Position numbers and translations under genes: made by a program
The notes under the pieces: generated by a model
What the model was told of the DNA's origin: nothing
The model's input: the letters and a program-made list of their open reading frames with translations, nothing else
The model's database searches: none
Assembly (NCBI GenBank): GCA_052143655.1
Contig: JBKQSL010000137.1
Location: forward strand, 1-11,128
Reading direction: 5' to 3'
DNA: 11,128 nucleotides
DNA from: CAVSUR01 sp052143655
Lineage (GTDB): Bacteria; Actinomycetota; Actinomycetes; Streptosporangiales; Streptosporangiaceae
Shown: one piece after another, positions 5,890 through 11,128 of the stretch
Numbering within the stretch: position 1 is the first letter of the stretch
Layout of the letters: the number at the start of each line of letters is the position of its first letter

Positions 5890-6927
5890 CTACGGCGCGT
5901 CTGCTATCTCCGGATCCCGACCGGCGACCGCATCTTCCAAGCGTTGCGCCGCTAGCTCTGCGAAGTCGCCGTCAACCTCGGCCACGTAAGCGAACCTACC
6001 CAACTCGACCGCGGCGACCGAGGCTGACGCCAGGCCTCCGAATGGCTCCCAGACCACATCTCCCGTGTCGGTTGCAGCACTGACAATCCTGCGCATAAAC
6101 TCTAGCGGTTTCTGGTTGAGGTGTGCGGCCGACATGCTACTTGGGTTGTAGACGCGCGGCGCAGCCCGCCGCATTGTTCCCTTAATCCGCTCGACTCCGT
6201 GAAGCGGTGCCAGCTGCCACACGTTGGTGACTCCGTGGGCATGGCTCCACCTGTAGCGGAGCGCATCCCACTCTTTGGCCGTTACCGGCGCGTCGCCGTC
6301 AAGCGAGTAGTATGGCCAACCAGAGCTTCTGCCGTGCTGGTTCGCATAAGCAGCCAGTCGCTCGATCATCGGGCCAGGCGGCCAGTACCAGAGCCAGTCC
6401 TGCGTCAGATACTTCCGGGTGGCCGCATTCCTGACGCCGCAGGCCTCGTTGGCCTTCGTCAGCGGCAGACCGGCGCGCTGCCACTCATGCCGCATCCACT
6501 GCTGGACTGGCATCAGGCCATCCGCGCCGGGGACCTCGAATCGCCGCTGGTAGAACGCGCACACTTCAGTTACTACTGGGAAACGCCTGATCGTCTTGCC
6601 GTTGACGTTACCGGCGATGTGCGCAACGCCCTTGTCCCAGGTGATGAGCTGGACGTACTCCCAGCCGTTCTCTACCAGAACCGGATGCACAGTTGCCCAT
6701 CCGACCTCTGTATTCCAGAACCACAGCGTTGTAGCTGGCGTCGCGTACCGACTCCACTCGACAACGTGCCGCCGATACCAGTCCGCGAGCCCGGCGGCTC
6801 CGATCGTGTCGCCATGAAACCCTCGTACGCCATAAGCCCCGTCACTGATGATCGCGGCGGGTGCCCGCCAAGATCGGTATGCATCGAGAGCATCACCACG
6901 ATGTAGAAGGTACGCAGGCTGATCCAC
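5890..6927 (-). CDS. Site-specific DNA amino-methyltransferase of the R-M system
   Basis: This encodes 345 aa. It should transfer a methyl group from S-adenosylmethionine to an adenine N6 or cytosine N4. Motifs come in beta order: catalytic motif IV is SDGAYG (28-33), the adenine/cytosine-binding region follows with TTLWFWNTEVGWATVHPVL, and motif X/I comes last as LNQKPLEFMRRI (270) and WEPFGG (293-298). Motif IV is unusual: DGAY instead of DPPY or SPPY. ACGVRNAATRKYL (middle) may belong to target recognition. GTG 6927 is chosen because a perfect AAGGAGG (6933-6939) lies five bases upstream; a longer in-frame form from ATG 6951 has no such site. The endonuclease follows on the same strand. 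Transcription probably starts within or near the operator array at 6992-7059. Confidence 0.88.
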   Translation of the reverse strand: MDQPAYLLHRGDALDAYRSWRAPAAIISDGAYGVRGFHGDTIGAAGLADWYRRHVVEWSRYATPATTLWFWNTEVGWATVHPVLVENGWEYVQLITWDKGVAHIAGNVNGKTIRRFPVVTEVCAFYQRRFEVPGADGLMPVQQWMRHEWQRAGLPLTKANEACGVRNAATRKYLTQDWLWYWPPGPMIERLAAYANQHGRSSGWPYYSLDGDAPVTAKEWDALRYRWSHAHGVTNVWQLAPLHGVERIKGTMRRAAPRVYNPSSMSAAHLNQKPLEFMRRIVSAATDTGDVVWEPFGGLASASVAAVELGRFAYVAEVDGDFAELAAQRLEDAVAGRDPEIADAP

Positions 6928-6991
6928 ATCTGCCTCCTTCCCAGCCGACATTACGTGCAACACCCGCAACAACCAACCGTTTATCCACCGT

Positions 6992-7059
6992 GTCTAAGGG
7001 CGTAGACTTAGTCTATACCTGTAGACAGGTCTATAGCCAGCTTGTCTACACCCTTAGAC
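6992..7059. promoter_or_regulatory. GTCTA/TAGAC operator array between methyltransferase and HTH gene
   Basis: Seven half-sites lie in 68 bp. Three form GTCTA-N6-TAGAC dyads of 16 bp: 6992-7007, 7011-7026 and 7044-7059. The first and third are also inverted copies of each other with one mismatch. The alternative pairing gives TAGACTTAGTCTA (7003-7015) and TAGAC-AG-GTCTA (7022-7033). The tandem close-packed layout resembles the C-boxes of controller-regulated restriction-modification systems, although the half-site differs. The array ends 16 bases before the HTH start and lies 64 bases before the methyltransferase start, so it should control both. Confidence 0.8.
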
Positions 7060-7075
7060 TCGGGATGTGTCGCCC

Positions 7076-7285
7076 ATGGTCGATACCGACGATCTGGTAG
7101 ATGCGCGCGGGGTTGCCGAGCTGCTAGGGCTCAGTCACCCGAACAGCGTCAGCACCTACCAACACCGCTATGCAGACATGCCCCGACCCGTCGTTGATCT
7201 AGGTATCGGTCGGCCACGCCTGTGGTCCCGCAGCGAGATGGAACGGTGGCTCGCAACGCTCGTTGCCCACCAGCGTCGGAAGTGA
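7076..7285 (+). CDS. Small winged-HTH DNA-binding protein, putative R-M controller
   Basis: This encodes 69 aa. Residues about 8-28 (VDARGVAELLGLSHPNSVSTY) form a helix-turn-helix of the MerR/AlpA/Xis sort; residues 36-52 (PRPVVDLGIGRPRLWSR) form the wing; SEMERWLATL is the last helix. No effector domain is present. ATG 7076 is preferred, with GGGA about ten bases upstream; a GTG at 7067 is in frame but too close to that site. It is divergent from the methyltransferase across the seven-half-site array, so it most likely binds there and times expression of the R-M genes. Classic controller (C) proteins are XRE-type, so this would be a different class. It could instead be an excisionase-like protein of the element, given the att site 235 bases downstream. 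Confidence 0.75.
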   Translation: MVDTDDLVDARGVAELLGLSHPNSVSTYQHRYADMPRPVVDLGIGRPRLWSRSEMERWLATLVAHQRRK

Positions 7286-7519
7286 TCGCAGCGTGCGCGT
7301 TCCGTGCCCGACGCTGCGGCCGCTTGAGGACAAAAGCGGTCACCACCAGTCACACCAGCATCACGGCGTAGATAAGTGATCTTGCTACGGATCAGGTGGC
7401 CTGCGCCGAGTCTCTGACCACCAAGGCTGACCACAACAGAGAGCGATGGGAACCGACGGCAGGAGGTCAACCACAGGATAAGGCCCAGTTAAGCGACAGT
7501 ATTCGACACTCTGAGCGTA
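7286..7519. other. Gene-free left flank of the att core
   Basis: No gene is seen. A 6-bp hairpin CCGCTT/AAGCGG (7320-7325, 7334-7339) may end the HTH transcript. CTGACCAC occurs at 7414-7421 and 7427-7434, and related TCAACCAC/TCACCAC strings occur at about 7340 and 7468; these are candidate recombinase arm sites. The tRNA 5' half expected before the core is absent. Confidence 0.5.
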
Positions 7520-7565
7520 CTTTGCAAGCAGGGGGTCAGGGGTTCGAGTCCCCTTAGCTCCACCA
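7520..7565 (+). other. tRNA-Ala(TGC) 3' fragment: integration att core
   Basis: The segment reads as the 3' part of a tRNA: anticodon loop TTTGCAA (7521-7527, anticodon TGC), 3' anticodon stem GCAGG (7528-7532), T-stem AGGGG/CCCCT around TTCGAGT (7538-7554), 3' acceptor TAGCTCC (7555-7561), discriminator A and CCA. The D-arm and 5' acceptor are missing; the bases before 7520 do not pair. AICE integrases recombine in exactly such tRNA 3' segments, leaving one intact and one partial tRNA copy. The integrase gene ends 56 bases away. The left boundary could differ by a base or two. Confidence 0.88.
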
Positions 7566-7571
7566 GGCAAA

Positions 7572-7600
7572 CACTCCCACCAAGATCACTGGTGGGAGTG
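7572..7600 (-). terminator. 10-bp hairpin between att core and integrase
   Basis: CACTCCCACC (7572-7581) and GGTGGGAGTG (7591-7600) pair perfectly around a 9-base loop. On the minus strand the stem is followed by GTTTGCC, so it is best placed to end the rep-xis-int transcript; on the plus strand it could end a reconstituted tRNA transcript. Confidence 0.6.
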
Positions 7601-7602
7601 CT

Positions 7603-7623
7603 CGTGCCATTAACGTGCCATTA
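7603..7623. repeat. Tandem 10-bp repeats at the integrase stop
   Basis: CGTGCCATTA occurs at 7603-7612 and 7614-7623, one helical turn apart; the second copy contains the integrase stop codon (TTA on this strand). Directly repeated short sites beside the core are typical of integrase arm-binding sites. Confidence 0.55.
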
Positions 7624-8797
7624 GCCCGTCCTGGCCAGTGCCCCGGCCGTGCCGTCGTCGTCATCGTCCGGGCCGTCGTCGGCGGTCTTGCGGGAGCCCT
7701 CGATGCGCTTGTCGAGAGCGTCGGCGATGGCTTGGTCCGCCTCCTCTGTTGCGTGCTGGTAGATCATCGCGGCGCGTGCGCTGTCGTGCCCCATGCGCGC
7801 CTTGAGATCGGCGAGGCTCGCGCCGGGAGCGGCCAGCATGTTTCCGGTATGTCGGAGATCGTGGAAATGCAGGCCCGGAGCGCCCGCCTTGCTGACCGCC
7901 GTCGCCCAGTCCGCGCCACGACGGAAGTTGCCCCGGCGCAGTACACCGCCGCGCGCACCCGTGAACACGAGGTCGTCTTCCTGCGGGCCGACGTAGGCGT
8001 CGAAGTGCTCGCGCAGCGCAGGAATGATCGTCTTGGGAATGCCGACCGTCCGGGTACCCGCGCGGGACTTCGGCGGGCCGAGGATCAGTTGGTCGGATAG
8101 CTCGATGTACTGACGCCGGATGCTGACGGTGCGCGCGTCCAGGTCAATGTCACAGCGGCGCAGTGCGATCGCCTCACCCCACCGGAGGCTGGCGAAGGTG
8201 ACGAGCAGGACCAGCGCGCGGAATCGCCGGTCCTTCACCAGGTCGGCCAGGTCGAACACCTGGGCCACCGTGAGCACGGGACGCTCCGCGGCTTTCTCGT
8301 CTCCCCCGCCCCGGATGCGGCACGGGTTACGCGGAATGATGCGATCTTCGGTGGCGGTCATCAGCACGGCACGCAGCAGCCGGTATGCCTTCGCGGTCGC
8401 GGATACGGATACGCCGTTGGCGAGCAGCTCGGCCCGCCACTCGCGGATCATCTCCGGAGAGACCTTCCCTAGCTGCACGCCGCCGAGGTAGGGCGCGATG
8501 TGCTTGGCCAGCAGCCAGGCATATAGCTCGACCGTCCGGGCGCGAAGGTTGGGACGCTGCGCAATCCACTTCTCCGCGTACATCTGGAGCGTGACCGCCG
8601 CGCTGGGGATCGGTCCAGTCTCCGCTGATCATCTGCCCCTCGATGAGCGACAATGCGCGGTCGGCCGACCTCTTGTCCGGGTAGGTGTCGGCACCGGTTC
8701 GCAACCGGCCGTCCGGTCCTGGGTAGCGGATCTGATACCGGCCGGATGGCAGCGCGCGAATGCTGCCGAAACGTCGGTGCCCGTCCTTGTTTGCCAT
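7621..8797 (-). CDS. Tyrosine recombinase (AICE integrase), frameshifted
   Basis: This should join the element to the tRNA gene. If one base is skipped it encodes about 391 aa, the usual length for pSAM2-type integrases. The N-terminus (MANKDGHRRFGSIRALPSGRYQIRY) is the arm-binding domain. The SAM-like core-binding domain follows from MYAEKWIAQRPNLRARTVELY. The catalytic domain has all residues: R in LRWGE, K in PKSRAGTRTVGIP, HDLRHTG, MGHDS and the nucleophile in YQHAT. The two parts are in different frames; the change is near CCCC (minus strand 8608-8605), between GDWTDP and SAAVTLQMYAEKW. ATG 8797 has AGGAG seven bases upstream and overlaps the xis stop as TAATG. It may be a real mutation, a sequence error or +1 frameshifting; without it only the part from 8583 could be made, lacking the arm-binding domain. 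Confidence 0.85.
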
Positions 8798-9039
8798 TAC
8801 GCAACTCCTCTCATCGTTGGCCACACGTCGGCGGCTGTCACTGCTGGCGTTCGGCCCGCGTCGATGAACTCGGCGAGCGCGGCTTCGGTGATGCGGACAT
8901 GGCGTCCGACTTTCACGAACTCGATCCGCCGCTCGGCGATCAGGCGACGGACGAAGCGGACGGAGGTACTCATGCGGGCGGCCGCCGCCTCGACGGTCAG
9001 CAGCCGGTCGGCGGGCCGGTTGTCGGCGCGGCTGGTCAT
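8797..9039 (-). CDS. xis: Excisionase (Xis), winged HTH
   Basis: This encodes 80 aa. The core LLTVEAAAARMSTSVRFVRRLIAERRIEFVKVGRHVRITEAALAEFI (about 14-59) is a MerR-like winged HTH of the excisionase family: recognition helix RFVRRLIAER, wing VKVGRHVRI. In AICEs Xis binds near att and directs the integrase to excise the element. The start overlaps the rep stop as ATGA, and its stop overlaps the integrase start as TAATG, so all three are translationally coupled, the same order as rep-xis-int in pSAM2. No ribosome site is evident, consistent with coupling. It seems intact. Confidence 0.88.
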   Translation of the reverse strand: MTSRADNRPADRLLTVEAAAARMSTSVRFVRRLIAERRIEFVKVGRHVRITEAALAEFIDAGRTPAVTAADVWPTMRGVA

Positions 9040-10022
9040 GCGGCCTGCCCGGTTGCCGGAACTTCCGGGGGTTCGTGGCCTTCGGCGCGGCGCCGGGTCT
9101 CGTCGACTGTCTGTTTCCAGGTGATGCGGTCGGCGACGACGTGCAGGAGTCGCCGGGCTGGCGGCATATGGTCGGGATCGCCCGGTGTGACGGGCTCCCA
9201 GGTGTAGTGGCTCGGGTCAGTTGCCGAAAGGCCGAGGGTCTCCATTAGCCACGCCTTGCGGTCGGCGCGGTGGTCGCCGAGGCTCTTGCCCGACCACTTG
9301 CGCGAGACCAGGACGCGGCGCCCGGCATAGCCGAGGTACTCGCGTCGGTGTGCCTTGCCGGTGCACCGTCCGGGCCGCAGTCCTTCGCGCGGGTTTTTGG
9401 GCTGGACGCCGTAGCGCAGCCAGTTCGCGCAGGTCGGCGAGCACGGCTCGTAGCGGAGCGCGTCGGCAAGCCGCTCGGTGTGCGCGTGCTGGGCATCGGT
9501 CTGCGCCTGGTGGCAGTCGGCGACGTGCTTGGTCAGGTACTTGGTGAGGTAGCCGATGCAGCGGGCCGAGTCCCGTGATCCGGCCAGGACGCCTTGCGCG
9601 TCGAATTTGGGGCCGAACCGGGCGACATGCAGCGGCTCGTCCTGGTCGCCGATGGCATCGAGTGCGTCGTCCCAGGTGGGCAGGAACGCGCCGGTGGCCG
9701 GGTCGAGGTACCGGCCGGACGCCTCGTGCCAGACCGGCAGGTGCGTGTCGTCATGCCGGATGTCGTCGGCGGGCGGCCACCACACTTGGTGGTAGGTCGC
9801 GGCTAGTACCTGCCGCAGCTCCGCGCGAGACACGGTGCCGCGAATCGCCACGTGGATGTGCGGCGCGAGTCGCTTCTGTGGTTCGACGGCGGCGAAATAC
9901 TGCACGTCATAGCCGAGGAACCGGCGCAGGTTCTGAATGAGCCGGTCGAACAGCGCGGCGAAGTGCAGTGCGTCTCGCGCCGCGCGCTGGTAGTCGTAGC
10001 TGTCCGGGTCAGTCCCAGGCAT
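9036..10022 (-). pseudogene. RepSA-like rolling-circle initiator, N-terminally truncated
   Basis: A 328-aa open frame matches the C-terminal two-thirds of the RepSA-like initiators that replicate AICEs by rolling circle. The HUH motif is APHIHVAIRG (H55, H57), after DVQYFAAVEPQKRL, and the likely nucleophile region is CIGYLTKYLTKHV (about 155-167). Cysteines at CSPTC (194, 198) and PGRC (220) may bind zinc. Family members have about 150 further N-terminal residues, including a cysteine-rich part; these are absent. The frame becomes rep-like only from about TDPDSYDYQRAARDALHFA, and the sequence before it is an IS701-like transposase, so the ATG at 10022 lies inside transposase sequence without a ribosome site. 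Function is doubtful; a shortened active form cannot be excluded. Confidence 0.85.
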
Positions 10023-10269
10023 GCTCAGCCAGCAGCGCCTGCATCCGCCGCGGCGACCCGTGCCCGGCAGCCTCGGCGAGCTGCCAGCACGACCGGCGGT
10101 CTCCGGGCTCAGCTAACAGCGCGCCGATGTAAGCAAACGCGACCAGACGCGACCTGGCCTGGCAGAACACCGGCGCCAGCAGCGCCTGCAGGTCATCCCG
10201 GAGTTTCGCCAGCCAGCGGCCATCTTCTACGATGGCCGCGGCGGCCACCCGCTGATCTTGTCTTCTCAC
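10009..10269 (-). pseudogene. IS701-like transposase, N-terminal fragment
   Basis: An 86-aa frame matches the N-terminus of IS701-family (DDE) transposases: LLAPVFCQARSRLVAFAYIGALL, then CWQLAEAAGHGSPRRMQALLAEHAWD. The catalytic DDE residues lie much further on in the full enzyme and are absent. The frame ends at TGA exactly where rep homology begins, so about 300 residues of transposase and the rep N-terminus were lost in one deletion joining the two. GTG 10269 is the assumed start. Confidence 0.8.
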
Positions 10270-10323
10270 ACAGCATGATCATCCAGGTGGCCGTCCCGCC
10301 GCCCACGGCCGACCTCGGCAAAC

Positions 10324-10365
10324 CATGATCACCCAGGCGCTACATCACAAAGCGGGACTGTAGTA
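10324..10365. mobile_element. Probable outer end of the IS701-like remnant
   Basis: About 70-100 bases upstream of the transposase start, CTACA (10340-10344) and TGTAG (10359-10363) bracket TCACAAAGCGGGAC, an arrangement I associate with IS701-type termini. CATGATCACCCAGG (10324-10337) nearly repeats CATGATCATCCAGG (10274-10287) and may be a transposase or promoter site. The matching other end is missing, so the boundary is not proven. Confidence 0.4.
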
Positions 10366-10369
10366 CCGG

Positions 10370-10698
10370 GTCGGCGGGACAGGTCGATGCGATCTCCGAA
10401 TGCGTCAACGTGCAACCCTTCGGGCAGCTGGCGCCGCGTGCGCTTCCGACTCCGCTTTGGCAAGCCAATCCACTCCCTCGCTCGCGTCTAGGCTACGAGC
10501 CGCCACCAACAGATTTGCGCCCCACATGCCGTGCGGCGGCTGCGCCCGACCCGCTGCCCCCACCGGGGGAGCGGGAATGTCAGTTGGACCTAGGCAGTCA
10601 ACCGAGGCCGCGTGTTAAGCATCAGGTGAGACAGCCACCGGGCGCGACCTGCGGTGACGGTGTGCGCGGCCTTGAACTCGTGAGAACCTTCTTTACGA
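10370..10698. other. Gene-free stretch between IS remnant and block B
   Basis: Neither strand has a convincing gene. A GC-rich hairpin (CGCT-G-CCCCC against GGGGGAGCG, 10552-10573) is present. A short minus-strand frame starting near 10530 (MWGANLLVAARSLDASEGVDWLAKAESEAH) has plausible composition but no recognisable family or ribosome site, and may be debris. No rep N-terminus is found here. Confidence 0.4.
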
Positions 10699-11121
10699 TC
10701 GTCAAGGGCGCACCTTCGGCGCGCCAGGCCTGACGGCCGGGACCGGCTACGCGAGCAGGCGCGAGCAACCGAGGGAGAGTAGAGCCGCCGAGATGACTGG
10801 CCGCATGCGGCCAGAGTCGCCGGGGTCTCGCCGTTCCGGGGCGGCAGCTTCGCTCGCGCCCTTCCGGGCGGCAGCCCTACGGGCGCGGCGGCTGCCGCGC
10901 ACAGCTTCCCCGGCACCGGCCGCAGCCAGTCCCCGCCGTAACGCCCCCGATGCCGCACCGAATGAGCAGGCCAGGCCGTCACGCTCGCGCGAAGTGCGCC
11001 GATCGCCGTACGAAGGTCACAGTCACCGGGCCGGAACGCCGCGCATTGTCCGAGGCGGCCCCTCCACCCGCAAGGGCACCCGAAGATCCTTTCTGACCGC
11101 TCCGCAGAAAGCATCTTCGGG
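10699..11121. repeat. Folded non-coding block B (homologous to block A)
   Basis: This begins with GTCAAGGGCGCACC, like the starts in block A, and shares the order of elements: GCGCGCCAG, then an ATGACTGGC region with the 18-bp palindrome CTGGCCGCATGCGGCCAG (10797-10814), then the core stem. In the core, GCGGCAGC...CGCGCCC (10841-10861) pairs with GGGCGCG...GCTGCCGC (10881-10898) around a 19-base loop. GTCCCCGCCGTAACGC (about 10929-10944) matches block A at 3659-3675. The block ends near CAAGGGCACC. A long minus-strand frame (10590-11114) crosses it but has no recognisable domain and is rejected. Confidence 0.68.
11079..11121. terminator. Long hairpin at the window end
   Basis: CCCGAAGAT (11079-11087) pairs with ATCTTCGGG (11113-11121), and inside it CTTTCT (11089-11094) pairs with AGAAAG (11106-11111), with one C-C mismatch between. 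This is 15 base pairs around an 11-base loop. It may be a terminator or the right edge of block B. Confidence 0.55.
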
Positions 11122-11128
11122 ACCCACC

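Noticed and set aside
6992..7059. CRISPR-like array from the repeated GTCTA/TAGAC units
   Set aside because: Units are 5 bases in alternating orientation with no constant spacer; they are operator half-sites.
7521..7565. A functional tRNA gene
   Set aside because: Only the 3' part from the anticodon loop is present; the left flank cannot form the acceptor, D or 5' anticodon stem.
7385..7570. Minus-strand 61-aa frame beginning with MPGGAKGTRTPDPLLAKY
   Set aside because: Peptides of this kind are the well-known spurious translation of the antisense of a tRNA T-arm; the frame covers the tRNA fragment.
8327..8824. Separate 165-aa gene in front of the integrase
   Set aside because: Only its first part (to about 8608) is coding: it is the integrase N-terminus. 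The rest is an out-of-frame reading of integrase sequence.
10410..10733. Plus-strand 107-aa frame
   Set aside because: No ribosome site, no family resemblance, and it runs into the start of block B.
10590..11114. Minus-strand 174-aa frame through block B
   Set aside because: It crosses palindromes and the covarying stem, has no recognisable domain, and open frames are expected by chance in such GC-rich DNA.

Overview
The window is high-GC actinomycete DNA, possibly Streptosporangiales or Streptomyces-like; the exact taxon is not decidable from the sequence. Most of it reads as an actinomycete integrative and conjugative element (AICE) of the pSAM2 type, seen across its attachment site. The key landmark is at 7520-7565: the 3' part of a tRNA-Ala(TGC) gene, from the anticodon loop to CCA, with no tRNA 5' half to its left.

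Left part (1-2621): two small leftward genes, the second resembling the Pra-type activator of pSAM2-like elements. They are divergent from a GntR/UTRA repressor (KorSA-like), which is followed by an EamA-family exporter. Three 16-18 bp palindromes of the form ACTGGCTTAAGCCAGT lie in the divergent promoter region.

Middle (2620-7285), cargo: (a) one unknown winged-helix-like gene with a near-consensus promoter, in a segment bounded by a 19-bp direct repeat; (b) a roughly 400-bp gene-free, strongly folded block (A); (c) a small GIY-YIG-like protein and a zinc-ribbon protein, transcribed divergently; (d) a compact, lower-GC Type II restriction-modification locus. That locus has a PD-(D/E)XK endonuclease and a beta-order amino-methyltransferase, with a divergent 69-aa winged-HTH protein. 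Between methyltransferase and HTH gene lie seven GTCTA/TAGAC half-sites in 68 bp, a likely controller-operator array.

Right part (7520-11128): att core, hairpin, tandem 10-bp repeats, then a leftward coupled operon rep-xis-int. The integrase has all catalytic residues but needs a +1 shift at a CCCC run. The replication initiator keeps its HUH motif but has lost its N-terminus, which is replaced by the 5' end of an IS701-like transposase. The window ends in a second folded block (B), homologous to block A and with an apparently compensated stem.

Taken together, the order Pra/KorSA - cargo - R-M - att - int - xis - rep is what a circular AICE map centred on attP would show. The sequence therefore suggests a tandem array, a circular form, or two accreted elements, rather than a simple left or right end. 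The broken rep and frameshifted int argue that at least the right-hand element is decaying.
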